This document shows, in pieces, positions 36,546-50,086 of a stretch of DNA of 64,000 nt. The stretch's first letter is position 1, and every line of letters starts with the position of its first letter. The notes beneath the pieces were generated by a model. The model was not told the origin of the DNA, searched no databases, and was given only the letters and a program-made list of their open reading frames with translations. Origin of the DNA: Lateolabrax maculatus (taxonomy: Eukaryota; Chordata; Actinopteri; Acropomatiformes; Lateolabracidae); NCBI GenBank assembly GCA_031216445.1, contig CM062199.1, positions 8,894,501 to 8,958,500 of the forward strand. The letters run 5' to 3'. The translations under genes were made by a program, and so were the position numbers.

Positions 36546-37036
36546 TATTTTAAAGTAACGTAAGATGAGAAGATCAATACCACTCTTGTGTCGGTTCAGT
36601 ACATATAGAGGTGCTGCCAAGATAAGCTTAGCTTAGCATAAAGACTGGAGGCAGGTGGAAACAGCTAGCCCTCAGATAAGCCCTCCAGCACCCGTAGAGC
36701 TCACTCCTTAATACACTGCAACTGATGTTGTTCAATCTGCCAATTGTCAAGATGACAAGATGTCAGGAAGTCACTGCAGCCGCCCGCTGGTTACAGTTCC
36801 AGCTTGTAACTCCCTGTACAACTACAACATCTCTTCTCAATTTTGGTTTGCGTATGGATTAAACAAACAACAAACAACATGGTAATTTATTACTTTTAGA
36901 GGTACTGGTAGGCGTTATGGATGAACTGTCTTGCTAAGATAATTGACTGTTGGTTCTAGCTCCACATTTAGCACACAGATGGGAAAGTGGTATGAATGTT
37001 CTCATCACTCAAAATGTCAACTAATTCCTTTAAAGC
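36546..37036 (+). mobile_element. TIR element copy 1 (5' truncated)
   Basis: It contains AAGATGAGAAGATCAATACC, AGCTTAGCTTAGCATAAAGA and CTGGAGGCAGGTGGAAACAGC, and ends ACTCAAAATGTCAACTAATT followed by CCTTTAA. That end is the reverse complement, with few changes, of the start of the second copy at 41346, showing terminal inverted repeats. The family is a common dispersed teleost element. No protein is encoded. Confidence 0.75.
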
Positions 37037-37390
37037 AGCTATAATCAATATTTTTTTATATTAACAATGGCTCAAATGACTTCTTGTAATGTAAAAGGAA
37101 TCACTTGTAGTGAGGAACACACAGAATTATCATCTGACTCTGCACTTTTCCTCAGATCTACAGAAAAATACCTTTAAAAACCCAAATGTAAGCTGCATGC
37201 CCAGCACCAAATGGCAGACAGAGAATTCAGGTGGAGACAAACACAGAGCTAAAAGCAAAGTTAATATTGGACTTTCATTTGGGGGCCAGAAACCTCACTC
37301 CATATGTGTCAGACTCATGCGGACTCTGTACCCCAAGGCTTTAGAGACTCTACAGTGTTGACCTGCTACTTGTACAACATCGTCAACAAG
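37037..37390 (+). repeat. Dispersed repeat with GGTGGAGAC...ATATTGGACTTTC core
   Basis: The unit begins AGCTATAATCAATATTTTTT, includes GCTCAAATGACTTCTTGTAA, and has a core at 37230-37300 shared with 56746-56812. It adjoins the TIR element copy 1. Recognised from memory as a common fish repeat; no coding capacity. Confidence 0.6.
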
Positions 37391-38529
37391 AGCAGGATGA
37401 ACCCTTAGCTGTACATCAGACACCAGCTGTGTATCAGTAAGATTTAGGACAAATATACCGGCCGTCTACTTGTTAAAGACCACACTTGTTACTAGTTTGT
37501 ATTTTCTGGAGCACACACAGTTTGTGACCTCCAGTTTCTTTCTGCTTTTATTGGCCTGTTGCTTTTTATTCATTGTTATCTATCATCCTTGTTGAAACCT
37601 TGAATTTCAAATTGCCCTCTTTCATTTTTTTTTTTTTTTTTTTTTGCTGGCTTATCATATTTTCCCCCTAATGAAGAAAATGAGAAAATGCCAAACAGCA
37701 TAGTTTATTATAATTCATGATCAGCTTCCCCCTCTTTCGTTAATGTCTGGAGACGCCAGGTTACCCCGGCTATAGTGATTGATGGGATGCTTGTGACCTA
37801 CAATAGACAGACCCACAATTAAAGCTCACCTCATATCCCAGCTGCGACTCTCAAAGATAAATGTTGATAGCTCCCTCCCCTTTGATGTTCAATCATGCAC
37901 TCCACGCCTTGGTCTCAGCTTGTGTCCTTAGAATGACTGATGTGCATTTGAATATTTCTTTCTTGCAGGTAAACATTAGCATTCAGTTCACTTATGCAGT
38001 CGCTCTTCCTCACTCTAGGTTCAATGTAGGCTGTCTGTTTTACACAGACATTCTCAGGGAAAACCAGCACCTAATTTAAGTGTGTTTATGTTCACACTGT
38101 GTACCACTAGGACTAATGTACTGAACATGCTTTTATCTGGGAATTATTCACCACCCAACATGAACAAATTGACAATATTTTTTCTCTGCATCTCTTTTTT
38201 TTTTTTTTTAATAGTTTCTTCCTTATTATTTTGGACTTTAAAACAAACCACATACAATTTACTTATCATTCTCCAGTGGGACATAAGGCTTTTGACCTTG
38301 CTTGCCCCCTGTTCTGCTCTCGGGACCCATGTTGGGCCTCAACACATAAAAGATGAATCTCTGCCAGCTCAGTCGTTTTATCCTGCACCAGATTTACTTT
38401 GGGCAACTAGGTTTCAACCTCGAGGAACACACTGTTTCTACTTGTCCTATTGTATCGTATTTATTGAAGAAAAAGAAAGAGGTCAGATCGTAGTTAGACC
38501 TCTAAATGCGATGTCCTCTGGTGCGCACT

Positions 38530-38995
38530 CATCTTTTCTGATGGACCTGCCCAGGTATCCTCCATATCCTCCAGCGCTTCGCCATTAATGGTGATATGTG
38601 CCTCCATAGAGGTGTTGATGCACATGAATTTAGTCTTGGAGGCGCTGATGTTGAGACCAGTCTGAAAAGCGTTGTGTTTGAAACCTTTGGATAGTATACT
38701 TGAGTGGAGGGCCCTGACAAATCCAGTTCTTCTTAATGAAAAAAAGGTCCACTCGATACTCCAACGTCTGTCTGACATAATTCACACAATGCAGTCGATG
38801 GTTATTAGGAGTTTGAAGGAGACAACGCAGCCTTGTCGTGTGCCTGATTCCAGTGGAAACCACTCAAAGAGGATACTGTCAATGATTATACTTCATTCAA
38901 AGTGGTAACGAAGCTGCTTGATCAGTGTAACTGTCTTTTGAGGAGTGCCATATGATCCTAAGATCTTATGAAATTCTTCCATGCGTTCCATGCTC
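38530..38995 (-). pseudogene. Non-LTR retrotransposon reverse-transcriptase remnant
   Basis: Minus-strand translation gives KILGSYGTPQKTVTLIKQLR, then after a stop IIIDSILFEWFPLESG, then GTRQGCVVS (GTRQGC at 38827-38844), a later DRRWSIEWTFFSL, then GLNISASKTKFMCINTS and ITINGEALEDMED. The order and motifs match reverse transcriptase of a vertebrate LINE (EWFP-V-SGVRQGC, GLNIS-SKTK-M-IN). The catalytic FADD/YADD block expected between these parts is missing, and stops and frameshifts break the frame. It is a short, dead internal fragment; the LINE clade is not decided. Confidence 0.8.
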
Positions 38996-40589
38996 TTCAA
39001 TTTTTGTACAAACTGTGAAAATTTGATCAGCCCTTTTCATTCTTGATTCCTTTTTGTTTCTCCCAGCTTATTATCTATTTTTGACGCTCATCACACCAAG
39101 TTAGACTATACAAGCAGCAAAATGTACAGTCACTCAGTGGATGTCAATTTGTCTCTCCTCTGAAGCAAAAATAAATGCACAGTTGGCTTTTCACATTTCA
39201 AGTGCACCGATGTTGAAGTAATGAAATGTTCTCTCACTTAACTGTTCCTAAATACAGTATGTGTCTCACACTGTTAATACAGGTGCAAACTGTCAGAGAG
39301 GCACGCAGAGCAGCTGTCACTGACCTTTTAGTGGTATGAACAACCACATTATATCCCAGCTGGGAAGACAGATTACAATCAAATTTAAATTTATGAATAA
39401 AAGCTCATTTTTAAAGATTTGTTGCAGTTTTCACCTTCAGCTGTATTTTTCCTTTCCACGCGCATTTTGATTATAACAAATGTTGATGCCTGGGCCCTGA
39501 ACCTTGTCATTTGGTGTCCATTTATTTCCTTTGAGGGAAGCAGCAAGCCCACTGACATTCAATCACATTATTTTGCCACAATGATTCGCGGCCTCCACCT
39601 GTGACCTGAACCACACATAACACAGTGCATGACAAGCGCTGTGTAAATCAAACCACCAGGACACACATACACATTCCTAACTGAATCTCATGGTGAGACC
39701 CTGACCAGCACAGGGATGATCACATGCGCCTCAGTAAACAAAGCAGGTAGTCGTGAACATCCAAGATCACACTTTTACCCCCTTCTTTAACATTTTAATT
39801 CAATTTCTCCCAAGCCACCTGTAGGCTGATGCTACACCGCTTGGATGCAACTGCCGGCCTGTTATTGCTGATAGGGAGTAAGCTTATAGCAGCCATAACA
39901 GGCTTTTGTAAGGGCATGATGGCCTGCAGGTAAGTGATTTAGAGAAAATCAGGTTGATGCTCTCCAAACCCTCTGCCAGAGAGGCACGGGCCAAGGCCAA
40001 GCAGTTGTAAATTTTCTCAAAGTGTCAGCATTTTCCACATCGCTTACCCCGGCTGGAATAAATTCTCGCACAATTTTCAGAGCTGAAATTGGTCATTCCT
40101 TGTGCGTCTTTTTTCACCCCAGGACCAAAAAATGTTCTGAGGGTGCCATTTGGAGGCTTGTCTCACTGTATTTGGTGTGGCACCCAATCCATACACTCAG
40201 TAAAGAGATATTTCTGAATCTTTCACCCAATTTAGAAGAAATTGGTTATGCTGCACAGGGCTGATTTGACATGGTCTGTGCACAAAAAGGGAGTATATCT
40301 GATGCGTTCAGGCTCACTGCAACTGCACACCTAGCCTAGGTATATTATATATAAACAGATACCACTGTTGACTTCCAGGTCAGTGTATCCACACTTGCTG
40401 TTCCCATCCTGTATAACATTTTAGCCACTTCACGTACGTGTGCATTTTGTACACGTGTACCATTATTCACATCCCATTTACCGATGTATAACGTTGGATC
40501 ATTTAAATGACAGATTATGACTTTGTAGAAACCCACACAGAGATAATTGGCACAGTGACTGATGAAGAATGTTCATTACAAGCTTATAG

Positions 40590-40590
<1 letters not shown>

Positions 40591-40631
<41 letters not shown>
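40591..40631. repeat. (TA)n microsatellite
   Basis: About 20 TA units without interruption, directly visible. Such a tract can form cruciform DNA. Confidence 0.95.
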
Positions 40632-40633
<2 letters not shown>

Positions 40634-41345
40634 AATATATCTAACATATACTGTCAAAGAAATACTTTAAGAAAAAAGATAAATACAGGTATAGAGAAAT
40701 GGACCATACATTAACATGGGTGAAATGCTGTAGGCCATTCATTGAAACGGATGTCCTTTGTACTGTATATGTGACAGCATTTCAAGCTAAGTGGAATTAT
40801 TAATAATCACATATTAGGTATGCACTGAAGGAAAATAAAAGCATTAAGTAGCTTATAGAAAATTGTCAGATTCTTTTCAGAACAAGGAAATGGCCCTCCT
40901 GTTTCTCCCGTTATTTCAGATTTGAAAAAAAAGAATGGACATTTATTTCTGAAAGAGATCATGCAGAGAGCATCACGGGTTAGGTGCGGGGTTGAGAATT
41001 CTTTGGGTTGTCAGTGTTCATCTCCTTCTAATATGGGTCTTTCAGTCTCGGGATCCCTGACTTTATAGTACTCTTAACATGAATCATGGAAAGGATGACA
41101 TTGTATTCTTGACTGGGAAGATAATGACATAATGAATATATAGAGATATCTTACCAACTGGTTTTCTATGTTTGAACCCATTTTCTACAATGTATAAATG
41201 TAAGATTGGTGGCCACTTATCAAAGCCATTAAATGTTCATTTCCTGTCTACTTTTTTCCTACCTACAGAGCCCAACTGGGGGTGTAGATGAAAAGTGTGA
41301 AACTCTGTGCACACGGATTGGCACGTCTCAGTCAAATTTGGCTTC

Positions 41346-41720
41346 TTAAAGAAATAGTTTCACATTTTGAGAAATTTGCTTATTTTCCCTTCTTGAAGAG
41401 TTCTGTAAGACAATTTTCACAATATCACTCTCACATCTGTGCAGTAAAAATGTATCCAGAGCAGACAGCCAGCCAGGGAGCTTAGCTTAGCATGCTGGAA
41501 CAGTGGTACAGATCTAGTCTGGCTCTGTCCAGGTCACTGATTAACACATTATATCTCATTCGTTTAATGCACCCAAACTTGCAGAGACATGTTACTCTTA
41601 GTAGGAATGGCCAACTAAACTTCTTGGTCGTGCATTCAACGACTCAGCTAGTCTCTTTGAATGAGCTGAACAGTTTCGTCACTCATGTTATGCAGTTTGT
41701 AGTTAACAAATAGGACTTTA
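41346..41720 (+). mobile_element. TIR element copy 2 (3' truncated)
   Basis: It starts CTTAAAGAAATAGTTTCACA then TTTTGAG, the terminal inverted repeat matching the end of copy 1. It continues with ACCAGC-like internal sequence: GGAGCTTAGCTTAGCATGCT, CTAGTCTGGCTCTGTCCAGG, TTAACACATTATATCTCATT and CGTTTAATGCACCC. The far terminal repeat is not recognisable. The end is placed approximately. Confidence 0.75.
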
Positions 41721-43713
41721 AGATGAATAATGTAATAAATGTGGTAGTCAATCTTTGCCAGTGCCACGTCCTAAATAGTTAAAGTTACATTGATATTGAA
41801 ATAGTTGTTTATAAAGTTTAAATATCTGCTTTAACAGTGTCTTTCTTAGTCTGCTTTTAGTTTTCTTGCTTGTTTGCTGGTTTTTGCTGCTTGGACGATT
41901 TTGCTGAATCTGAGATTCAACTTCAGCTCTCATCTGGCACCATGGTAGGTTATGATTTGTTTTTCCTCAGGTAAACGTCTTGCTACCAATCAACAAAAAA
42001 AAAAAAAAAACCCATCTTGAGCCAGGCAGCTTAAAGGTCGCTTTATTTGATGGCGAAGGCGCAGGTGAAAACCCATAGTGTTTATCGACTGATATGAGTG
42101 ATACTGATCTGAAAGCAGTTATTTCCTCTCCACCGGGCTGTCATTTGGGTGGCTGACTAAATCCAGCCCAGGCTTTAGCCTATTCTTTGACTGCCAGACG
42201 GCTGGGTGATTAGTGATGTGGCAGTCCGTGGTCGGCAGCTCAGTGCTATTGCCTGATAAAAGGGTCAGGCTGAGCCACACACCCACCGCCAACCTACACT
42301 GCCACTTAGCGTTCTTTTTCCTGTCGGCCCGCTCGCAGAGAACAATGCCAGGTCATCGTCCCACCTACCGGCCACACCACCTCTTTCTCCAAAGCCTGAC
42401 TCTCCATGAAGCCACTGCTCATTTCTGCGACGCGTCTCTGCTCCAGTGCAAGAGCATCCACTGATTAATCTTAGTTAACATCAGAGCCAGAAAGTCTACA
42501 ATGCAGTCCGCCTGTAGCTAGATTCGCTTCATCGACTGCAGAGGGATAGGAGACCACACAGAGGAGGGCAAGAGTTAGTTAATTGGATATTGTATTGAAC
42601 AGATGTAGTTTAGAGCTGAAAGAGAAAAATAACTTTTGTTGGTAACAGTGCAATTGCAGCAGCATGGGGAGATAAAATGGATGTGATTCTCCCATCAAAG
42701 AGCAGGTTTATTGTGTCTTGAAATGGTCTTCTACAAAAGATTGAGATTGGAAAAAGAGATGGAGTTTTTTGTTTTTTTTCTCCACAATATCATTTACTGC
42801 ACTGATATAGTTTCTAATCAGATTCCACTGGTGTTTTAGAAGTTTTTTAACATCAAATCTCTAAAAAATCCACCTTAAAGTGAAATTCACGGGCAGACGT
42901 AGCTAAAAGTCCCAGCATTAATAGGTTTGCTCCCTTGAAATTCAAAGTTTCTTGATCCCGGTAATATTTTTGTCTGGGAAATGCTGCAGTGTAAATGTAA
43001 GATGAACAAATCTGGCGTATCACTTTTTAAATATCTACTGCTATGCGGCATTTATTGGAATTTGAGCAGTTTAGTAAAAATCTCTCTGCATTAAATTAAG
43101 TTTTCAAGTCAAGAAACAAAAAGGACAGACATGCAACACAGATAAAAAAAATTGAAAGCTAATTGCTAAATGATTGAGTGTCTTTTATATATGATTTCTG
43201 TGTGTGTAATTCATAGCCCCCAAACTGTGGACTGAAGCTCAAATTCTGCAACCATCCTAAAGGCAACATCTTTAGTCTGAACCAACTCGTTACTACATGC
43301 AGGGGAAGTTCAACACAGCGTGGCAACATTTAGAAAATGAGCAATTATGGCATCCACAGAGAATGTGCAGGAATCAGTGCGGCTCACCTTGAAGGCTCCC
43401 GGAGGGTCAGCAGAAGGATGCTTTTAATCTGTTAGTCCTCACATCCTCGTCCACACAACCATGCAGACACACCATGAATTTCATTACATGCTTCTTACCT
43501 TTGACACGACAATGACAGTTGCCGTTAGTTCCCTTAAGAAATGTCCTTTAGGCATCACACACAAGCTGGGAAATCCATCAAGTTACCAAAAGAAAAACAT
43601 TACTTTCTTTTCTGCTTTGAGATTCAAGCCTCAGTCAGAATTCAGTCAGATGTATCTCTTTTCAGTATTAATTTTATTGTTTAATTTTCAATCATACATG
43701 CGTGCACACTCAC

Positions 43714-43717
43714 TCAC

Positions 43718-43778
<61 letters not shown>
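43714..43778. repeat. (CA)n microsatellite
   Basis: A long CA tract interrupted by CAAACA, directly visible. Confidence 0.95.
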
Positions 43779-44028
43779 CCTAGCTCAGTCCCATTAGTTG
43801 GGCTGACTTTTCAGAATGCATCGCTAAGCATTATCTGAGACTACCTCATGGTTGTTGCTAATTGATGCTGCAGTCAGTTCATTATTTTAGTCTCCCATGG
43901 CCGCGCAGATATCTGATTCATACACACACCCTGCATCTAATCAGTCTGATCACAGCCATGGAACCGAAAATAAGAGGCTTTGAAGATTGTCTAAAGCCAT
44001 CAAATCATGCACGTTTAGGCTATCTATG

Positions 44029-44288
44029 AAGTGTAAGGTGTATTACAAATGTGAATCCTTATTCTTTAGTAATAAAAATAGAATTCCAAAGATTTTTTGT
44101 TTCGTAATTACTATTTACCAATTAAAATGCATTACTTTATGATTATCATTCAATTCTGCATCAGAGATTTCAATTAAAGATACAACGATATTTGCATGTC
44201 AGATTTCAACTTTTTAAAAATCCCAAGAGTCACCAAATGGGCTTTATATATATATATATTCACACACACAAAGTGTAAGGTGTATTAC
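44029..44288. repeat. 18-base direct repeat flanking a 224-base segment
   Basis: AAGTGTAAGGTGTATTAC occurs at 44029-44046 and again at 44271-44288. The segment between them ends in TA and CA simple repeats. This could be a target-site duplication around an insertion, or a local duplication. Confidence 0.6.
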
Positions 44289-47200
44289 TATATATATATA
44301 CATATATGATGTATATGTAATGGTAAATAGTTTGCACACAGTGGTTAATCAACAGTTGGGCCATCTATAATTTTGCTCCTGTGATGTGGATTTCAAGAAT
44401 CTGGGCCAGTATATTGTAGAATATCATTGCTAATGTTCACACATGGTTTGTACTGCTCAATCATGGGGCTGCAGTACTACACCCGCCCTCCTCAATAACC
44501 GGATATTATCCCATTTGAGCTTTTACTAGCCAACATAAAAATGGAGTACCAAGGTGATTATTCAGAATTATGATAGTAGTGGTGATAAACATTGGCCTTG
44601 GCCACTAAAGAGGAGCAGTGAACGCCAGAAACAGCAGCCATAACAGAGCTGAGGGAATGAGGGAAATCCCTCAGCTGGTGGGATCACACCAAGCATATCT
44701 ACTACGACCATTATTTTGTCCTTTTTAGTCTTGATAGTTTACTCAGAACATCTATTACCCATCTCAGGACATCTACAATTACCTTTCAATGGGAGATACA
44801 CTGAAGTGACCTCATTTGAAGGTATTATTGTGTGTGTAACTTTCACAAATGATTCATTAAAATGCCTTGATCAACACGTAATAGACCTTATGCCACCGGC
44901 AAAAATTCACTCAAGCAACAGAGACTGTATGCCTCAGATAAAAAGCAGACAAAAAGAAAGACAATTAGGATGTGAAAATTACCAAGCTCATTGATGGGTC
45001 TGAATAGAGTCCCAGAGGAGGAAGAGGTAAAATGTAACGCTTCAACAAAAGGACATTAACACAGATCCCTTCATTACTTTGAGTATAATGACCCCCGCCC
45101 CCACCTCCACCCCCCACCCACACTCCATTCAAACGACCCAGAAAGAAAAATAATTTACAGTGGTTTATTGGCAAAGCATATTCTTCAAATACATCAGGGC
45201 TCAATCCAGGCATTGTCATATGAAGAGTAGTGACCCCACGTGTCACTGTTGTTAATTAATCCTTTGACATATTGGGAGATTTCAGTGCCTGGAGACGGTT
45301 GCAGTTCGCTTTTCATAAGTTTAGACTCAGCCTAGTTATAACTTTTTACATATGCAGATTAACATATCACTAAATTAAAATGGGTTGCATCACACAATTA
45401 ATTATTACATAGAGATTAATTGTTGCCAAATATAATCAACTGTGAGGTGCAACTGTTGCATAACTAACAGAACTAACTGATAAAACTAAGGTCAGCATGC
45501 TACATAGTGTTGGTTAGGTTAATAGAATCTCCCACTCATTTCAAACTATGAATAATACTAACTCTACAAAACAAATTTCTCCATGAACAATATGCATAAA
45601 AAGTTAAACCTACATTTACAAAAGAGTGGTAGGTAAGTTTAATTTATTGCTTGACCCTCTAAAATGGTTGTTTTTGGCAGTAATGTCACAGCTACAGTAC
45701 ATATTATTATTCTATTTCTATTATTATATTATTATATCATTTTATTGTCTTTATTTTATAACTTTTCTTAAGTTTAATGGTGCCACCTGATTTAGTAAAG
45801 CACTAGTTTGAAATGAGCTAGAAGCTAGTAAGAATTAAGAAAGGACTTTCCACACAAAGTAATGGATTTAAGAATAGCTGGTGCAACCAATCCTGGACTC
45901 AGTGACGTCAGTGTCCAAGCAACACATTTACAACCAGCCTCATCCCAGAGGTAAAGATTGAATCCCAATAAACACCTTGAAATTATTCTTAAAGTACTAC
46001 ATTTTTAATAAAGCCCTGGAATCCAAGTTCAAGTCCATTATTTGCTTTTGGCTGCCTTTGCCCTTCAATTTTGAAACAACATGCTTACTTTTGCAAATGT
46101 GCCCAGTACCATATTGATCACCTTGAAGGCAAATATTTGGGAGACATGGAGCAAAGTTTCTCATTACGGGGCCCCGTTCATTGAATGTAATTATCAGGGA
46201 CACTTGAAAAGTCACATAATACAAGCTCAATTATCACACAGCATGGATAGGTATCCATGTAGAGATAGTAGAGACAGTGAAAATGATTACTTTGCTGTAT
46301 CAGTTCTTAACATTGGTCACGTTCAGAACAAGCCCTGCCGGTGAGTAATTAGTGAATGAGTGAGCTTAATGAGCAGAGGTGAACACTTCAAATGTGAATC
46401 ATGTTCTCACATACTAATGATGTAGGAGTTAATTTCAATAATAAAGAGATGTATGCTCTTGAATCATGCTCCAGTTACAGAGGAGGAGATTTAAAATGTG
46501 ACTATAAAGCAAAGTCAGGATGGTGTTTAAGCCAATCAAATATTTGAAATAGTTGTGTGAATTTTTTATCTGTAGAAGTAAAAGGGAGTGATGTGTGGGT
46601 GGAAAGGCAGGCAAAATTCTTATTCCATTTATTGTTTTGTTTCTTTTACAGTTTATTCACTGTCACTGAAATCAAACTACAAAGATGACACAAAGTAAAA
46701 ACTGTCATTGATTTCAAAATGAAGCATACCCTCTCATTCAACTAGCAGGGAAATAACATAAGTAAATATATTTTTCAAGAATATTCTGCCTTTAACAAGT
46801 TTACTATTCTGAGTTTACCTGAGGATAATTTCAAAGTTGGGTTTTTTCTTTTTCTTTCTTTTGTAATAAGCCAGCCAACATATCAGGCTGCACTGCGTCG
46901 GTTGCATAATCCTCTCATACTAACCTTTACTCTCTTGTCGAGTCAGCCGAGGCTGAAAATCTTTAATGATAACCTGTTTTAGCCAAAATGACCAAAGTGC
47001 TGCAGGGCTGGATGAGTTTGTGCACAAATGGCTCGTTGACGATGCTTTGAAATTTTAGATTCACCCAGAAAAGGGATATTTGGGTCCTTAAAGACATTCT
47101 TGTTGTTGTCAATAATTGTTTTTTCTTATGGATTTAGTTCAAATAATGTAAAGACACGATAATACATGCTTTAAAAATTTGATTCAGCTTTTTCAGTTCA

Positions 47201-49522
47201 AATACTTCCCTAACAAACTACTCAGAGAGTGAGCTCATCTTTATTTTAACCTCAACTCTAATGATGGCGGGAGGATGTGAAGATAGAGAGAGAGTAAGGT
47301 AGAGGACTGGAGTGCCCTCGTGGTCCCAGACACAGATGGACAAGATGAGAGGGGAACACAAGCACAGCTGAGGCCTTGCAGCGTGGAGTATTATAAGACC
47401 AGGAATCAGTGAGCCCAGCTCTGCACTGATGACACTGGCTTTACTGCCACTCAGTCATTCAACCCTCTCACCAGGGACCCCAGGGACACGACTCGTCGAG
47501 CACAGTTGCATCAAGATTAAAGGCACTTTCCCCCTCTAAGATCAAAAGTTTGCTGAGCTATGCCAAAAGTGTCTCCAGTGGAGTTATGATGGTACAATTT
47601 CACAAGTACACAAATGCCCGAAGCCATTAGCAATGGGGAAATGAAATTCAAAGCATATCAAAGCTGAGTTTATTAAGTATGTCTTCAATCTGTTGGAGTT
47701 TGACTGATCAACTTTGACCTTTTCTGCTCCAAATTACGTTAATCATTAGAAGCTTTACACCAATGCTTTTCATAAAGAGTGTAGTTTATGACGGATGGAT
47801 TGATTTGACCTATTATGACTGCCATCTCTTATGCAACCCCTTAAACCTCATGCATAAAACTCATGTTTGTCCTTTAATGGGAAAAATAATAAATGTATCC
47901 ATTCAGGCATAAACTCTTGTTTGTCCGACATGCACTCTGCACACTGATGAGTGTATCCACTAAATGTCTAGAATGGAAAATGTAAAAAGTGTCAAAAGTT
48001 ATCTCTCTGTGTTCACACTCCCTGTGAGATGAAGCACAAAGTATACCCTACTTGAGCTCTATGGAGTACAGCAAGACTAGTAATCTTCCACCGGTGCTTC
48101 AGCATGGAAGGAAGAGAAAGCACACAATAGCATCATCCACTTCTGATCCATTTTGTGAAGGGAGAAGAATGAGAAAAGAAAATGAACACATTGCCTCAAC
48201 CTCAACCTCAACAATTGCAGGGAAGGGTAAAAAAATGTGGAGAAACAACTCGACAACAGTGAGAAAGGCCACTACTGTGAGTGTATGTGAACATTTGTGC
48301 TACTAATATTATGGTAAGTGAGCTACAAAGTATACTATATGCTGAAAACAATGAGATTCTGTGAATGTTGTTATTATTTGAGGATTAATTGACATTATTT
48401 GAACATGCAGTGCTACAGAATAGTTTTTAGATCCAAAGTAGTCAGGAAGGAATAGCCAGAACTGATGGAAAGAGTAGTTCACAGCTCTAATCCTTCCCAC
48501 GTTCACCTCATCATCTTCCTCTCCTGTCATCGAGGGAACTTTCAGGTAGGCAACACAGAACAAAGTAACTCCACAGACCAGAGCTGGTTTCCAAGGTAAC
48601 AGCGAACGGGCCCCCATTGGATCGAATGGCTAATTTCCACACCTGTACACTCACCGTGACTGCAGAGCTATGTACTATATATTTCAACATGCTTTTTGAC
48701 TGCTCGCATGAAGCGATCAGCGGCAACAGAGGTGACCACAACGTAGAGGCTGAAATACCAGAACAACACATTGCCACCTCATTAGAGGTATCACACTGAT
48801 ACGGAGGCTGGTTTCCTTCCTTTGGCTCAGTCATCACTGCCATCTCACTGTGTGTTATGTCACCCTGTTCTTGCTCGTCTTCTCTCTTTCTCACCTTAAT
48901 CCTCTGTGTGGCTGTTGTTCTTTTTTTTTTGTGGCCCTCACCTCCTCCCTTTTCCTATTTCTCTCCATCTCCCATTGCGATCTCTGATTCAAAGTGTCCT
49001 CAGGTGGCTCTTTTCATCCCTGTCAGGCTGTCAGTTTATCAAGCCTGAGTGCCCTTCCCAATCTCTCTGTATATAATTAGTACACTGTCCTGAAGAAAGA
49101 GAGGAGTTATCTGACACCAGCTGTTTTCAGTTTCAAAGTTTACCAAAATTAAGATGGAGATCTAATTGATTTAACTCACCACTTAAACTCATTTGACCCA
49201 TCATAATTAGTGTTTTCGTATTTTTTAAGGCCCCTGTGGACTCAAGAATTTTTTAATAATTCTATTGAACAAGCACTACTCTGGGTAATTGTGATGGCAT
49301 TTCTCACTGGATTTACAAACCAAACAATTTATGTATAAATCCATAATGAAAACAATCATTAGTAGTTGCTGCCTTATATGAACTAAATAAAATTAGCTTC
49401 ATGTCAACCAACTACTACAGTAAAATGCTGCTTACACACATATACATGAGTAATAATAATCTAATTATATAAGACATAATAGTCACAGGGTTAATTTTTC
49501 TTTTATTACCTTTTCTTTTAAT

Positions 49523-49683
49523 AGTACTTTTACTTTTAATACTTTGAGTAAATTTCACTGATTATACTTACATGCTTTTACTTAAGTAACATCTTCAATG
49601 CAGAACAATGAAGTATGTATTTTTGCTGTGTGGTATTAGTACTTTTACTGAAGTAAAGGATCTAAATACTTCCTCCACCACTG
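49523..49683 (+). repeat. Dispersed teleost MITE ('TACTTTTACTTAAGTAA' type)
   Basis: It contains ATGCTTTTACTTAAGTAACA, TGTGGTATTAGTACTTTTAC and TGAAGTAAAGGATCTAAATA, ending ACTTCCTCCACCACTG. This is one of the most frequent short repeats in percomorph genomes. No coding capacity. Confidence 0.85.
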
Positions 49684-50043
49684 ATAAGAAAAAGCAGATT
49701 GTGAAAAATAAGTTTTCAGGGCCCTTAATGTTTGAAGAGTTTAGCCAAAACTTCTGACATTTCAAGACATTTTAAAATGAACTTTGTGAAGTGTTTTTGT
49801 TGAACTTTCCTCAGGTTGAGTCCCTGTCCTCCGAGGGCCAGTAGACAAACAGTCTAATGGCATCGCAGACGTTGTAATTTGTGTGCAACCTAATGACTGT
49901 TGCCCCGAGCTATTTGCACAGTTTCCCAGCAAGCCCTGTGAAGGTCAACATGGCATCGCAGCAGACGTTAAAGACAGACTCAATTGCTCGGACAATTGAC
50001 AGTTGACACACAGAAACAACTCGATTTTTGCAGCAACCTGTAG

Positions 50044-50045
<2 letters not shown>

Positions 50046-50086
<41 letters not shown>

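Noticed and set aside
38082..38588. 168-residue plus-strand open frame
   Set aside because: It includes a poly-T-derived F-rich run and overlaps the antisense of the LINE remnant. There is no family similarity and no splice context.
48052..48306. 84-residue K/R/S/T-rich frame
   Set aside because: No family is recognised, there is no splice or start support, and it has low-complexity character (CCTCAA repeats).
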